A stretch of DNA of 40,620 nucleotides, from contig JALRKK010000069.1 of NCBI GenBank assembly GCA_023268935.1, positions 1 through 40,620 on the forward strand. The letters are read 5' to 3'. Every line of letters begins with the position of its first letter. The first letter of the stretch is position 1. A program made the position numbers and the translations under genes. Source of the DNA: Glaciecola sp. (GTDB lineage: Bacteria > Pseudomonadota > Gammaproteobacteria > Enterobacterales > Alteromonadaceae). This document shows positions 6,397 through 16,363 of the stretch, piece by piece. Below the pieces are notes generated by a model. That model had not been told where the DNA came from. It saw only the letters and a program-made list of their open reading frames with translations, and did no database searches.

Positions 6397-9306
6397 ATGT
6401 CAAATACTCCATTTTCTCTAGCTGATCTAGAGCACAATACTGATTTTATTCGCCGCCATATCGGCCCAGGTCGTCCAGAAATTGAAGCCATGCTGGCAGA
6501 AGTGGGCGCATCGTCTTTAGATGATTTGATGGAGCAAACCGTTCCTGCCGGTATTCGGTCTGAAGGTCTAAATGTCGGTGAAGCCGTTACCGAAGTTGAT
6601 GCTTTAAACGCGTTAAAAGCCGTGGCAAGCAAAAACCAAATCAAACGCTCTTTTATCGGCATGGGTTACTACAACACACATACGCCCAATGTGATTTTGC
6701 GCAATGTATTAGAAAACCCAGGTTGGTATACCGCATACACGCCGTATCAACCGGAGATTGCGCAAGGTCGTTTGGAAGCGATTTTGAACTTCCAACAAGT
6801 TACGTTGGATTTGACAGGGATGGATTTAGCTTCGGCCTCATTGTTAGATGAAGCCACTGCTGCGGCAGAAGCAATGGCATTAGCCAAGCGCGTTTCTAAG
6901 AACAAAAAAGCCAATGCGTTTTATGTTGCAAATAATGTGCATCCACAAACCCTAGATGTGGTCAATACACGTGCAGAAATGTTCGGTTTTGAAATCATTA
7001 CCGGTCCTGCGGTGAATGCCGCAGAGCACAATGTATTTGGCGCATTGTTACAATATCCTGGCACCCAAGGTGAAATTCACAATATCGAAGAAATCATTCA
7101 TGCACTGCAAGCGAACAAAGCGATTGTCGCAGTTGCGACGGATTTGTTGGCATTAACCTTATTAAAATCACCAGGTGAGCTAGGTGCAGACGTTGTCTTT
7201 GGCTCTGCTCAGCGCTTTGGTGTGCCCATGGGCTATGGTGGTCCACACGCAGCATTTTTCGGCACTCGTGATGCGTATAAGCGCTCGATGCCGGGTCGCA
7301 TTATCGGTGTATCTAAAGATACCCGTGGCCGTACTGCACTGCGCATGGCATTACAAACTCGTGAACAGCATATTCGTCGCGAAAAAGCCAACTCTAACAT
7401 CTGTACTGCACAGGTATTACTCGCCAACATGGCCTCTTTTTATGCTGTGTATCACGGCCCGCAGGGCTTAAAAAACATCGCATTACGCACGCATCGTTTG
7501 GCGCAAATTTTGACGGCTGGTCTGAAAGCAAAAGGCGTGTTTGTAGCACATGAGCATTTCTTTGATACCGTCACCGTCAAACCAGCAGACCGCGATGCTG
7601 TACTTGCTGCCGCGCAAAGCATGGATATGAATTTACGCATCGACCAAGCTGATCTGTTGGGTGTAAGCGTTGATGAAACCACAACTCGTGGGGATATTAA
7701 TGATTTGTTCACCGCATTTATCGGTGCTGACCACGGCTTGGATATTGAAGCGCTGGATGCACAAGTGTCTGCCTCACTATCTATTCCAACTGAGTTGGTT
7801 CGTGAAAGTGAGTTTTTGACAAAGCCAGTATTTAATCAATACCACTCAGAAACTGAGATGTTGCGTTATATCAAATCGCTGGAAAACAAAGATTTGGCGC
7901 TGAACCATTCTATGATTTCACTTGGTTCTTGTACGATGAAGCTCAATGCAACCGCTGAGATGATTCCGGTGACATGGCCTGAGTTTGGTCAACTACACCC
8001 ATTTGCTCCAGTTGACCAAGCACTTGGTTATAAGGAAATGATTGACGAGTTGTCTGATTGGTTAATTGATATTACTGGCTATGATGCTTTATCCATGCAG
8101 CCTAACTCAGGCGCGCAAGGTGAATATGCTGGCCTCTTAGCGATTCAGCGTTATCACATCAGCCGTGGCGATGCGCATCGTAATATCTGTTTGATCCCAC
8201 AATCTGCACATGGCACCAATCCAGCGTCGGCGCAAATGGTGTCACTTAAAGTGGTTGTCGTGAACTGTGATGAAAAGGGCAATGTGGACTTGGCTGATCT
8301 TCGTGCTAAAGCCGAAGAACACTCAGAGAATTTATCGTGTGCTATGATCACATATCCATCGACGCACGGCGTATATGAAGAAACCGTTAAAGAAATCTGT
8401 GATATCGTGCATGAGCACGGTGGTCAGGTGTATATGGATGGCGCGAATATGAACGCGCAAGTCGGGGTGACCTCGCCAGGTCTGATTGGCTCAGATGTCT
8501 CGCATTTGAACCTACATAAAACGTTCTGTATCCCACACGGTGGCGGCGGCCCAGGTATGGGACCGATTGGCGTAAAAGCTCACCTAGCCCCATTCTTATC
8601 AAGCCATACTATGCAGCCATTGAGAGCTGCTGGTACTGGTGAAGATTTAGGGAACAATGGCGCAGTGTCAGCAGCCCCCTTTGGCAGTGCCTCGATTTTA
8701 CCAATCAGCTACATGTACATCAAAATGATGGGCTCAGAGGGTTTGCGCAAAGCGACAGAAGTGGCGATGTTAAACGCAAACTATGTCGCAAAAAAACTCG
8801 CCGACCATTACCCAATTCTGTATACCGGTGCCAATGGTCGCATTGCACACGAGTGTATTATCGATTTGCGCCCGCTCAAAGAAGCCTCAGGCGTGACCGA
8901 GATGGATGTAGCCAAGCGCTTAAATGACTATGGTTTCCACGCACCGACCATGTCTTTCCCTGTTGCAGGGACCTTGATGATTGAGCCGACGGAATCAGAA
9001 GCCAAAGTAGAGCTTGACCGCTTTATCGAAGCAATGATTTGTATTCGCCAAGAAATCGCTAAAGTCGAGTCGGGTGAGTGGGATAGCATCGATAATCCAT
9101 TACACAATGCGCCGCATACGCTGGATGACATCATTGATAGTGAATGGAACCGTGGCTACTCACGCGAGTTGGCTGCTTATCCAGTTGAATCGGTGAAGCG
9201 CAATAAGTTTTGGCCAACCGTGAATCGTATTGACGATGTGTATGGGGATCGCAACCTGGTCTGTAGTTGTCCGGATTTGGATAGCTATCGCGAGTTTGCG
9301 GAGTAA
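6397..9306 (+). CDS. gcvP: Glycine dehydrogenase (decarboxylating), glycine cleavage P protein
   Basis: 969 residues, the fused single-chain form (E. coli 957). A PLP enzyme that decarboxylates glycine and loads the aminomethyl group onto GcvH. The N-terminal half starts with [17 protein letters not shown] and contains [16 protein letters not shown] and [14 protein letters not shown]. The C-terminal half carries the PLP-lysine motif [21 protein letters not shown], with Lys708 (codon 8518-8520). Both halves look intact. It is the last gene of the operon and is closed by a strong terminator. With gcvT and gcvH it supplies 5,10-methylene-THF and ammonia from glycine; PurT encoded about 2.4 kb downstream uses formate for a purine one-carbon step. 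Confidence 0.97.
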   Translation: MSNTPFSLADLEHNTDFIRRHIGPGRPEIEAMLAEVGASSLDDLMEQTVPAGIRSEGLNVGEAVTEVDALNALKAVASKNQIKRSFIGMGYYNTHTPNVILRNVLENPGWYTAYTPYQPEIAQGRLEAILNFQQVTLDLTGMDLASASLLDEATAAAEAMALAKRVSKNKKANAFYVANNVHPQTLDVVNTRAEMFGFEIITGPAVNAAEHNVFGALLQYPGTQGEIHNIEEIIHALQANKAIVAVATDLLALTLLKSPGELGADVVFGSAQRFGVPMGYGGPHAAFFGTRDAYKRSMPGRIIGVSKDTRGRTALRMALQTREQHIRREKANSNICTAQVLLANMASFYAVYHGPQGLKNIALRTHRLAQILTAGLKAKGVFVAHEHFFDTVTVKPADRDAVLAAAQSMDMNLRIDQADLLGVSVDETTTRGDINDLFTAFIGADHGLDIEALDAQVSASLSIPTELVRESEFLTKPVFNQYHSETEMLRYIKSLENKDLALNHSMISLGSCTMKLNATAEMIPVTWPEFGQLHPFAPVDQALGYKEMIDELSDWLIDITGYDALSMQPNSGAQGEYAGLLAIQRYHISRGDAHRNICLIPQSAHGTNPASAQMVSLKVVVVNCDEKGNVDLADLRAKAEEHSENLSCAMITYPSTHGVYEETVKEICDIVHEHGGQVYMDGANMNAQVGVTSPGLIGSDVSHLNLHKTFCIPHGGGGPGMGPIGVKAHLAPFLSSHTMQPLRAAGTGEDLGNNGAVSAAPFGSASILPISYMYIKMMGSEGLRKATEVAMLNANYVAKKLADHYPILYTGANGRIAHECIIDLRPLKEASGVTEMDVAKRLNDYGFHAPTMSFPVAGTLMIEPTESEAKVELDRFIEAMICIRQEIAKVESGEWDSIDNPLHNAPHTLDDIIDSEWNRGYSRELAAYPVESVKRNKFWPTVNRIDDVYGDRNLVCSCPDLDSYREFAE

Positions 9307-9320
9307 TTGATAATATTGAC

Positions 9321-9346
9321 AAAAGGGCCGACAGGCCCTTTTTGTT
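9321..9346 (+). terminator. Intrinsic terminator after gcvP
   Basis: AAAAGGGCC-GACA-GGCCCTTTTT: a GC-rich stem with a 4-base loop and a T-run, 15 bases after the gcvP stop. Confidence 0.9.
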
Positions 9347-9425
9347 TTTAAGTCTTTGAACTTTTTGGTCTGATACTCGTTCAAACTAATGATTATTAAT
9401 AGTTAAAAATTTAAAAGGACCCTAT

Positions 9426-9800
9426 ATGATCAATTACGTGACGATTGGTGTGAGCAATTTAGAAAAGGCAACGGAATTCTATACAAACCTCCTTGAACCG
9501 ATTGGCGGTAAGCTGTTATTTGACGGTGGACGCATTCGATTTTTTGGCACAAGTATGGCTGAACCGATGCTGGCAATCTGCACGCCCTATGATGAAAACG
9601 CGCCACACCCTGGCAATGGAACTATGTTTGCGATAGCACCGGGTACGCGTGCGAAGGTGGATGAGTTATACGCCTTAGCATTATCATTAGGTGCCAGTGA
9701 TGATGGCGCTCCTGGAGAGCGGGTTAAAGACTTTTTCTATGGCGGATATGTTCGCGATCCGGACGGTAATAAGATGGTATTTAATTACTTCGGTAAGTAA
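9426..9800 (+). CDS. VOC-family (glyoxalase/bleomycin-resistance/dioxygenase fold) protein
   Basis: 124 residues. The start (MINYVTIGVSNLEKATEFYTNLLEPIG) and the end (GGYVRDPDGNKMVFNY) are the paired beta-alpha-beta-beta-beta landmarks of the vicinal-oxygen-chelate superfamily. Members include lyases, isomerases and resistance proteins, and the substrate cannot be told from this sequence. AAAAGGACC provides a ribosome-binding site 7-12 bases before the ATG. It appears to be a single-gene unit, bracketed by the gcvP terminator upstream and its own terminator downstream. Cytoplasmic. Confidence 0.85.
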   Translation: MINYVTIGVSNLEKATEFYTNLLEPIGGKLLFDGGRIRFFGTSMAEPMLAICTPYDENAPHPGNGTMFAIAPGTRAKVDELYALALSLGASDDGAPGERVKDFFYGGYVRDPDGNKMVFNYFGK

Positions 9801-9824
9801 ATGTAAATACTATTTCCAGGAGCC

Positions 9825-9851
9825 AAAAATCCGGCGGATACCCGGATTTTT
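9825..9851 (+). terminator. Intrinsic terminator after the VOC gene
   Basis: AAAAATCCGG (9825-9834) pairs with CCGGATTTTT (9842-9851), ending in a T-run 25-50 bases after the stop codon. The A/T-flanked symmetry could work in both directions. Confidence 0.85.
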
Positions 9852-10007
9852 GATAAATGTTTAAGTGCTTCTATGTAGGCATCCGTGTTATCAAGTGATT
9901 GGAAAACACCAGAAAATAAAAATCTTTAATTTCAATGCTTTACATTTATACATGATTGAGAACATGGTATAAGTGGAAAAAACTGCCAGTATTAACGGGG
10001 TTTGTTT

Positions 10008-10035
10008 CGCTACTACTAGCGGCTTACTGTATAAT
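10008..10035 (+). promoter_or_regulatory. Candidate ybiT promoter with upstream palindrome
   Basis: A consensus TATAAT sits at 10030-10035, about 47 bases before the GTG start of ybiT. CGCTA-CTAC-TAGCG (10008-10021) is a perfect 5+5 inverted repeat where the -35 element would be. There is no good -35 hexamer. The rest of 9852-10081 shows no gene. Confidence 0.45.
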
Positions 10036-10081
10036 CGCGCTCTTAATGCAAATCCGCTCTCAACATCATCTGGAATAACTC

Positions 10082-11674
10082 GTGATTACTACTGCAAATA
10101 TCACCATGCAATTTGGTGCTCAACCCTTATTTGAAAACATTTCTGCTAAATTTGGTAATGGCAACAAGTACGGCCTCATCGGAGCCAATGGCTGTGGCAA
10201 GTCCACCTTCATGAAAATATTATCGGGTGAGCTAACGCCCTCTTCAGGCAATGTTTCGATTACGCCAGGTGAACGCTTGGGGATACTGAGTCAGAACCAG
10301 TATGCGTTTGAAGAATACTCTGTGGTGGATGCGGTGATCATGGGCGATACTCAGCTCTGGCCAATCAAAGTTGAGCGTGACCGCATCTACAGTCTACCTG
10401 AAATGTCCGAGGAAGACGGTATGCTCGTTGCGGAGCTTGAAACGCAATTTGCGGAGCTCGATGGTTACACGGCGGAGAGTCGGGCAGGGGAGTTATTGAT
10501 TGAAGCTGGGATTGCGGAGGAATATCATTTTGGTTTGATGTCGGAGCTGGCGCCGGGCGTTAAGCTTCGTGTGTTATTGGCGCAAGCGCTATTTGCCGAC
10601 CCCGATATTTTGTTACTAGACGAACCGACCAACAACCTCGATATCTACACCATTAACTGGCTTGCCGATGTGTTAAATGACCGCAAGTGCACCATGATTA
10701 TTATTTCGCACGATCGACATTTTTTAAATCGTGTCTGCACTCACATGGCGGATATTGACTACGGTGAGCTGCGTATCTATCCGGGCAACTACGATGAGTA
10801 CATGGCGGCCTCCATGCTCGCCAAAGAACAGCTACTCAACGAAAACGCCAAGAAGACCGCTGAAATGGAAGAGCTCAAAGCCTTCGTTGCACGCTTTTCT
10901 GCCAATGCTTCGAAAGCCAAACAAGCGACCTCTCGTGCCAAACGCTTAGAAAAAATCGAACTCGCGGAGGTCAAACCGTCATCTCGTCAGATGCCTTACA
11001 TCACTTATAAACAGCATAAAAAACTTCATCGTCAGGCCCTTGAACTGGAAAAAATCAGCCATGGCTTTGACGGAGAAATCTTATTTACCTCCGGAGATAT
11101 TTTACTCGAAGCGGGCGCAAAGCTTGCGGTGATTGGCGAAAATGGGGCTGGTAAGTCAACCTTTTTAAAATGCCTTGTGAATGAAATACACGCTAACTCT
11201 GGCGTGGTAAAGTGGTCAGAAAATGCCACGATCGGTTATTGTCCACAAGACAATTCAAAAGATTTTGCAAACGATTGTACCTTGTTTGAATGGTTGTCGC
11301 AGTGGCGTACCCCACAACATGATGATTTGGCGGTTCGAGCGATTTTAGGAAGATTATTATTTACCTCAGATGACGTAAACAAGAAAGTGTCCGTTTGTTC
11401 AGGTGGAGAAAAGAACCGCTTGATGTTTGGTAAGTTGATGATGCAGGACATCAATGTTTTGATTATGGATGAGCCTACGAACCACATGGACATGGAGTCA
11501 ATTGAAGCGCTTAATAAAGCGTTGACTGACTTTGACGGTACTTTGATCTTTGTGAGCCACGACCGTGAATTTGTGTCGTCACTCGCCGACAGTATTATCG
11601 AAATCAGTGAGCAAACCCTGCATTATTTTCAAGGCTCGTTTGATGAGTATATGAGCCATAAACAGCTTAGTTGA
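10082..11674 (+). CDS. ybiT: ABC-F family ATPase YbiT
   Basis: 530 residues, the same length as E. coli YbiT and similar throughout ([24 protein letters not shown] at the N-terminus, SALTWRI-free frame, [16 protein letters not shown] late). ABC-F proteins are soluble, have two ATPase domains and act on the ribosome, where some relieve stalling. Walker A motifs: GANGCGKST (~34-42) and GENGAGKST (~350). Walker [12 protein letters not shown] and [11 protein letters not shown]. The first cassette has the divergent signature LAPGVKLRV in place of LSGGE, as in YbiT. The linker between the domains is Lys/Ala-rich. Translation starts at GTG (GGA 8-10 bases upstream). It is followed by a hairpin and purT. 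Confidence 0.93.
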   Translation: MITTANITMQFGAQPLFENISAKFGNGNKYGLIGANGCGKSTFMKILSGELTPSSGNVSITPGERLGILSQNQYAFEEYSVVDAVIMGDTQLWPIKVERDRIYSLPEMSEEDGMLVAELETQFAELDGYTAESRAGELLIEAGIAEEYHFGLMSELAPGVKLRVLLAQALFADPDILLLDEPTNNLDIYTINWLADVLNDRKCTMIIISHDRHFLNRVCTHMADIDYGELRIYPGNYDEYMAASMLAKEQLLNENAKKTAEMEELKAFVARFSANASKAKQATSRAKRLEKIELAEVKPSSRQMPYITYKQHKKLHRQALELEKISHGFDGEILFTSGDILLEAGAKLAVIGENGAGKSTFLKCLVNEIHANSGVVKWSENATIGYCPQDNSKDFANDCTLFEWLSQWRTPQHDDLAVRAILGRLLFTSDDVNKKVSVCSGGEKNRLMFGKLMMQDINVLIMDEPTNHMDMESIEALNKALTDFDGTLIFVSHDREFVSSLADSIIEISEQTLHYFQGSFDEYMSHKQLS

Positions 11675-11696
11675 TTCTAGGCTAGGAAAATCTCAT

Positions 11697-11736
11697 AACC
11701 TTTGTTATCGTGCGTATCATCATAATAACAAAGGTT
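11697..11736 (+). promoter_or_regulatory. Inverted repeat carrying the purT ribosome-binding site
   Basis: AACCTTTGTTAT (11697-11708) is perfectly complementary to ATAACAAAGGTT (11725-11736), with a 16-base loop, and TTTTTA follows. The AAAGG Shine-Dalgarno of purT (start 11743) lies in the 3' arm. The same structure may end ybiT transcripts weakly, or mask purT translation on read-through mRNA. Confidence 0.6.
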
Positions 11737-11742
11737 TTTACT

Positions 11743-12924
11743 ATGACCGTCCTTGGTACCCCTTTTTCTTCCTCTACAAGCAAAGTTTTGTTATGCGGCT
11801 CAGGTGAGCTTGGCAAAGAAGTGGTTATTGAACTTAAACGCTTTGGCTGTGAAGTCATCGCTTGTGATAGCTATGCGAATGCGCCAGCCATGCAAGTCGC
11901 TGATCGCGCGCATGTGTTTTCCATGTTGGATGGTGCTGAACTACGCCGCGTAATTGAATTAGAACAGCCTGATTTTGTTGTCCCAGAGGTGGAAGCAATC
12001 GCAACAGCCACCTTATTAGAATTAGAAAGCGAGGGCGTGAATATTGTTCCAAGTGCTAAAGCAGCCCATCTCACCATGAATCGCGAGGGGATCCGCAGAC
12101 TGGTTGCTGAAGATCTCAAAATTGCAACGTCTGACTATCGCTTTGCTGCAGACGAATCGGAGTTTCATCAAGCAATTGAAGCAATAGGCTATCCTTGCTT
12201 TGTCAAACCCATTATGAGTTCTTCTGGCAAGGGCCAATCTTTAGTGAAAGCCGCTGATGAGGTGAAAGGCGCGTGGGATTATGCGCAACAGGGCGGGCGT
12301 GCGGGACAAGGGAAGGTGATTGTCGAGGGCATGGTGGATTTTGATTATGAAATTACCCTGCTCACGATTCGACATATTGATGGCACCAGCTTTTGTGCAC
12401 CCATCGGCCATCGTCAATCCGGAGGAGATTATCAAGAGTCTTGGCAACCTCAAGCCATGTCCGATATAGCATTACAACAAGCACAAGCCATCGCAAAACA
12501 AGTCACCGATGCACTAGGTGGTCGCGGTTTGTTTGGCGTTGAATTGTTCATTAAAGGTGATGATGTGTACTTTAGTGAAGTATCACCACGTCCCCACGAT
12601 ACTGGTATGGTGACGTTGATTTCCCAAAATCTGAGTGAGTTTGCTTTACATGCGCGCGCGTTTTTGGGGCTACCGATCCCCAATATCGAATTATACGGAC
12701 CATCTGCCTCGGTTGCTTTGGTGGTTCAAGGTCACAGTGAACAAGTGGCGTTTGCTAACTTAGTGGCAGTCTTGAGTGAAGCGCAAACTGATTTACGCAT
12801 TTTTGGAAAGCCAGCCGTCTCTGATTCTCGGCGCATGGCTGTCATGTTAGCACGAGGGGAGAACTGTGATGAGGCCGTTGCGAAAGGATTGCGAATGAAA
12901 CAAAACTGCCAAGTTAAACTTTAG
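11743..12924 (+). CDS. purT: Formate-dependent phosphoribosylglycinamide formyltransferase
   Basis: 393 residues (E. coli 392). An ATP-grasp enzyme that converts GAR to formyl-GAR using formate and ATP, the folate-independent version of the third step of purine synthesis. Typical segments: MTVLGTPF at the start, [69 protein letters not shown], and [16 protein letters not shown] (metal/ATP site). The start at 11743 matches the family and has AAAGG 9 bases upstream; an upstream ATT/GTG-rich extension to 11710 is not supported. Expression may be influenced by the hairpin that contains its ribosome-binding site. Cytoplasmic. Confidence 0.95.
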   Translation: MTVLGTPFSSSTSKVLLCGSGELGKEVVIELKRFGCEVIACDSYANAPAMQVADRAHVFSMLDGAELRRVIELEQPDFVVPEVEAIATATLLELESEGVNIVPSAKAAHLTMNREGIRRLVAEDLKIATSDYRFAADESEFHQAIEAIGYPCFVKPIMSSSGKGQSLVKAADEVKGAWDYAQQGGRAGQGKVIVEGMVDFDYEITLLTIRHIDGTSFCAPIGHRQSGGDYQESWQPQAMSDIALQQAQAIAKQVTDALGGRGLFGVELFIKGDDVYFSEVSPRPHDTGMVTLISQNLSEFALHARAFLGLPIPNIELYGPSASVALVVQGHSEQVAFANLVAVLSEAQTDLRIFGKPAVSDSRRMAVMLARGENCDEAVAKGLRMKQNCQVKL

Positions 12925-12965
12925 ACACACAATACAATGCAATAAAAAATATAAAAGAGGTGCTT

Positions 12966-14606
12966 ATGAAATTTCGACAGATTGGCGCGTTAGCTCTATT
13001 GCTTATCAGTTCATTGGTTGTTGCAAATGACGCTGAACCAACTGCGTGGATCAATGCGAACGGTTACACAATCGGAGCTGATGGTAAGCTGATGCAATTT
13101 AGTCAAATGCTGGTAGAAGCCGATGAAATTGTTGCCATTGGTCATGCGATCAGCATGCCAGATGACGTTAAAGTCATTGATGCACAAGGTAAGACGGTGT
13201 TACCAGGTTTGATTGATGCGCATGGCCATATCTTAGGTTTAGGACAGGGCCTTTTTGAAATCGATTTACGTGGCACACGTTCTGAAGCAGAAGCCCTAAA
13301 GCGCGTGCAGGATTTTATTGGTCTGAACCCACAAGCTGACTGGGTAGTTGGCAGAGGCTGGAATCAAGTGTTATGGGATAATCAGCAATTCCCCTCAAAA
13401 GTCAGTTTAGATGCGCTAAATATCGATAAACCCATAGTGTTATCACGCATTGATGGACATGCATCTTGGGTAAATAGCGCTGCCTTACAAGTGGCAGGAA
13501 TTGATTCTACAACGACGTCTCCTAGTGGTGGCGAAATTGTGAAAGATGCACAAGGCCAGCCGACCGGTTTGTTGATTGATAATGCGATGTATCTCGTTGA
13601 AAAACATATTCCACCCGTTGATGACCGTTTGTTAGCAAAATATTTGGACAAAGCGTCAGAGCATTTGCTGAAATTGGGGATCACTTCTGCGCATGACGCC
13701 GGGATCAGTGCGCAAGTCGTGGATTTCTTTACTCGATCAGCACCTGATTTGAACTTTCGCATTTATGCCATGATTGCCGCAACTGATCCGCAACTGTCAC
13801 AGTTGTTACAAAATGGTCATATCGAAGATGACGCAGGCATGTTGAGTATTCGCAGTGTTAAGGTTTATGGTGATGGTGCCTTGGGCAGTCGAGGAGCGGC
13901 TTTAATCGCACCGTATTCGGATGATCCAGATAATCTCGGTTTGTTAGTGACTTCCGAAGAATCTATGCCGGGGTTATTTCGAGAGATCATTGGTGCAGGA
14001 TTTCAGCTTAATTATCATGCGATTGGCGATAGGGCGAACCGCCTTGGTTTAGAAACCTTTGCTGAGACGTTTCAGATTTTTCCTGAAAACAAAGCTCGTC
14101 ATCGAATCGAACATGCTCAGGTGATTGCACCCGAAGACCTCACTTTATTTCCTAAATACGGCATTATCGCCTCGATGCAACCGACGCATGCCACATCAGA
14201 TATGAATATGGCTGAAGACCGATTGGGCAAACATCGATTACAAGGGGCTTATGCATGGCAATCGCTACTAGAGATTGGAGCGGATATTGCGTTTGGCTCC
14301 GATTTTCCAGTTGAATTAGCCAATCCGTTTCATGGTTTACACGCCGCGATCACTCGTCAAAACGCCGAGGGAATGCCTCAAGGTGGATGGTTAGGACATG
14401 AGGCAGTCACCCGTGAGCAAGCATTTAAAGGCTTTACCTTAGATGCTGCTTATGCGGCATTCCAAGAGGATATGATTGGTTCGTTAGAAGTCGGAAAACA
14501 AGCGGACTTTATCATCATTGACCGTGATATTTTTACCGTCGACGAAGGGCTGATCCGAGATACTCAAGTACTGGAAACCTGGGTCGCAGGCACGCGCAGA
14601 TATTAA
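12966..14606 (+). CDS. Exported YtcJ-like metal-dependent amidohydrolase
   Basis: About 546 residues. The signal peptide (MKFRQIGALALLLISSLVVANDA) predicts a periplasmic location. Amidohydrolase-3 landmarks: GLIDAHGHILGLG (metal-binding HxH), DGHASWVNSAAL, ITSAHDAG, VKVYGDGALGSRGAAL, YHAIGDRANRLGLE, HRIEHAQVI and FGSDFPVE with the late catalytic Asp. The C-terminal KQADFIIIDRDIF closes the composite beta-sandwich. Substrates in this group are cyclic or linear amides and are not predictable. ATG at 12966 is preferred over GTG at 12960 because AAGAGG ends 6 bases before it. It lies 41 bases after purT with no terminator between, so may be cotranscribed. A hairpin separates it from convergent mscS. 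Confidence 0.85.
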   Translation: MKFRQIGALALLLISSLVVANDAEPTAWINANGYTIGADGKLMQFSQMLVEADEIVAIGHAISMPDDVKVIDAQGKTVLPGLIDAHGHILGLGQGLFEIDLRGTRSEAEALKRVQDFIGLNPQADWVVGRGWNQVLWDNQQFPSKVSLDALNIDKPIVLSRIDGHASWVNSAALQVAGIDSTTTSPSGGEIVKDAQGQPTGLLIDNAMYLVEKHIPPVDDRLLAKYLDKASEHLLKLGITSAHDAGISAQVVDFFTRSAPDLNFRIYAMIAATDPQLSQLLQNGHIEDDAGMLSIRSVKVYGDGALGSRGAALIAPYSDDPDNLGLLVTSEESMPGLFREIIGAGFQLNYHAIGDRANRLGLETFAETFQIFPENKARHRIEHAQVIAPEDLTLFPKYGIIASMQPTHATSDMNMAEDRLGKHRLQGAYAWQSLLEIGADIAFGSDFPVELANPFHGLHAAITRQNAEGMPQGGWLGHEAVTREQAFKGFTLDAAYAAFQEDMIGSLEVGKQADFIIIDRDIFTVDEGLIRDTQVLETWVAGTRRY

Positions 14607-14611
14607 GCAAG

Positions 14612-14642
14612 CACATAAGGGAGCAAGATGCTCCCTTATGTG
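14612..14642. terminator. Long hairpin between convergent amidohydrolase and mscS genes
   Basis: CACATAAGGGAGC (14612-14624) and GCTCCCTTATGTG (14630-14642) make a perfect 13-bp stem with a 5-base loop. No T-run follows on either strand, so it may act as a bidirectional, less typical terminator. Confidence 0.7.
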
Positions 14643-14670
14643 ATCACAGCGAGTTTACATTTGTTCATGT

Positions 14671-15534
14671 TTAAAGAAGGCGCACTTCTCTTTGCGGAAA
14701 TGGAATTTCGATACCGTGTTCGCGTAATGTTTCAAAAATAATGAGATTCAAATCCCCGCCGACACGGTTTTTGCCATCGTCAATCCCTTCGATCCAGAAC
14801 TCAACAAACAAATTCACTCCACTGTCACCAAAGGAATCAATTTCACAGTCGGGTCTAAGTTCAAGGGCTACCTTATCACCGCTCAATACTTGAGGATGTT
14901 GCGCAACTGCCTCTTTGATGATTTCAACGACATGCCGAATATCGGTTTTGTACGCCACAGAGAAATCCACGCGATAGCGCTGTAGTGGGTCTTTGTGTGA
15001 CCAATTGATAAAGGTGCAGCTGATAAATTTTTCATTAGGTACTACGATGTCTTTTCCGTCATAGGTTTCAAGGATGGTGTAACGCATTCTAAATTCGCGT
15101 ACCCAGCCTTTGCTGCCATCATCTAGTTCAATGTAATCACCAACGGTAACCGATTTATCAATTAAAATAATAATGCCTGAAATAAAGTTCGACGCTATGG
15201 ACTGTAAGCCCAGACCGAGCCCGACACCGACTGCACCACCAAATACGGCGAGTGTTGTGAGGTTAATACCTAGCAGTTGTAATAGAGTAATGGCAACAAA
15301 ACAAAAAATCAGTACTTGATATACTTTACTCAACACTTCTTTGGTTCGAACATCAAAGCGTTTTTGGCGCTTGATTGTATTGATACCGCGACGGTTGATC
15401 CAAATACCTGCCCAAATAACCAAAGCCCCTAAAAATAAGGCCCTAGACACATCCAAAACCGATATGGATACAGCACCAATGGATAGGGAAATGGAGTCTA
15501 GATATACTAAAAATTCGTTAACCGTGTCGAGCAT
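14671..15534 (-). CDS. Small-conductance mechanosensitive ion channel, MscS family
   Basis: 287 residues, the size of E. coli MscS (286). Topology: a short N-terminal segment, TM helices at about 29-47 and 72-92, and the pore helix TM3 with its Gly/Ala ridge (AVFGGAVGVGLGLGLQSIASNFISG, ~96-120). These are followed by the beta domain (VGDYIELDDGSKGWVREFRMRYTILETYDGKDIVVPNEKF) and the alpha/beta vestibule. It opens under hypo-osmotic membrane tension to release solutes. It is divergent from a small ribbon-helix-helix-like gene, and a 24-base palindrome lies in the shared promoter region. Inner membrane. Confidence 0.93.
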   Translation of the reverse strand: MLDTVNEFLVYLDSISLSIGAVSISVLDVSRALFLGALVIWAGIWINRRGINTIKRQKRFDVRTKEVLSKVYQVLIFCFVAITLLQLLGINLTTLAVFGGAVGVGLGLGLQSIASNFISGIIILIDKSVTVGDYIELDDGSKGWVREFRMRYTILETYDGKDIVVPNEKFISCTFINWSHKDPLQRYRVDFSVAYKTDIRHVVEIIKEAVAQHPQVLSGDKVALELRPDCEIDSFGDSGVNLFVEFWIEGIDDGKNRVGGDLNLIIFETLREHGIEIPFPQREVRLL

Positions 15535-15580
15535 GATGCTTCCTTTTGTCGCTTTTGCGCATTATTGACTAAAATGCGTT

Positions 15581-15604
15581 TTTCACAAAGTATATTTTGT
15601 GAAA
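15581..15604. promoter_or_regulatory. 24-base palindrome in the mscS / small-protein divergent region
   Basis: TTTCACAAA (15581-15589), spacer GTATAT, then TTTGTGAAA (15596-15604): a perfect 9+9 inverted repeat. On the minus strand the TTGTGA in one arm can serve as the mscS -35, with AATAAT 16 bases further. A repressor bound here would block mscS, and the neighbouring ribbon-helix-helix-like protein is a candidate. Confidence 0.55.
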
Positions 15605-15686
15605 TCAGAGCTTTTGACCAGTAGGCACAAAAATAACGTTCGGTATCATTGAATCACTGGATAATACAACCCAAGAGAGAACCATA

Positions 15687-15902
15687 GTGCAATTGATTCC
15701 GAGTACTTCCAAAAGTAACCATAACAATATATCGTCGTCTCCCAAAAAACGCATTACCTTGTTTTTTTCAGAGGAAGAATTTACTTATGTTGAGCGAACC
15801 TGTCTTTACCTTAACTCAAGTGCGCGACCACTATTAAAAGAAATCGTAATCAAAGAAATTGAGAGATTACATGAGCAACGTGAAGCGCACCGTGACTTTT
15901 GA
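15687..15902 (+). CDS. Small ribbon-helix-helix-like hypothetical protein
   Basis: 71 residues starting at GTG 15687, with GAGAGA 9-14 bases upstream. After a Ser/Asn-rich N-terminus (~1-18) comes KKRITLFFSEEEFTYVERTCLYLNSSARPLLKEIVIKEIERL. The predicted order is one strand, then two helices with a turn at SSARP, which fits a MetJ/Arc-type ribbon-helix-helix DNA-binding fold; this is inference from pattern, not a recognised family. The stop codon abuts the stop of convergent yjbQ. The upstream palindrome (15581-15604) could be its operator. Confidence 0.6.
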   Translation: MQLIPSTSKSNHNNISSSPKKRITLFFSEEEFTYVERTCLYLNSSARPLLKEIVIKEIERLHEQREAHRDF

Positions 15903-16322
15903 TTATTCTCCATGCAAGGTCAAGACCAGTGTTCGTGGTGATGCATGATCTCTATGTTCCCCTAAATATATTCCTTGCCAAGTACCAAGTAAGAGTTTTC
16001 CAGCGGCAACAGGAACACTGACTGATGAACCGAGAAGACTGGCTTTGAGGTGCGCTGGCATATCATCAGATCCCTCATAGGTGTGGCGATAATAGGGTTG
16101 GTTTTCAGGAGCGATGACATTGAAGTGCGATTCAAAATCGATTCGCACAGTTGGATCGGCATTTTCATTAATGGTGAGAGATGCACTAGAATGCTGGATA
16201 AATACATGTAAAAGGCCTGTTTTACACTCTGTTAGCTGAGGGATTTGAGAGGCTATCCTATCTGTAATGAGGTGAAATCCCCGTTGATAAGCTGGTAAAG
16301 TAAGTTGATATTGTACCCACAT
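15903..16322 (-). CDS. yjbQ: YjbQ / UPF0047 family protein
   Basis: 139 residues, standard length. Typical segments: MWVQYQLTLPAYQRGFHLIT, GLLHVFIQHSSASLTINENADPTVR, HTYEGSDDMPAHLKASLLGSSVSVPV, and LGTWQGIYLGEHRD. E. coli YjbQ shows weak thiamine-phosphate synthase activity in vivo, hence the common label 'secondary thiamine-phosphate synthase'; its true role is unsettled. The conserved His residues are present. AGG lies 9 bases before the ATG. It starts 41 bases after the tamB stop on the same strand with no terminator seen, so it is probably the last gene of the serine hydrolase-tamA-tamB-yjbQ unit. Confidence 0.9.
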   Translation of the reverse strand: MWVQYQLTLPAYQRGFHLITDRIASQIPQLTECKTGLLHVFIQHSSASLTINENADPTVRIDFESHFNVIAPENQPYYRHTYEGSDDMPAHLKASLLGSSVSVPVAAGKLLLGTWQGIYLGEHRDHASPRTLVLTLHGE

Positions 16323-16363
16323 GAAAATGACCTGGTAAAAAAACGAGTTAATAAGATACTATG

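Noticed and set aside
5175-9384. Many antisense frames across gcvT and gcvP.
   Set aside because: They are shadows of strongly coding genes on the other strand.
14639-14648. TGTGATCACA as a CRP site.
   Set aside because: The half-sites abut with no 6-base spacer, and the sequence lies between convergent genes at the end of a hairpin.
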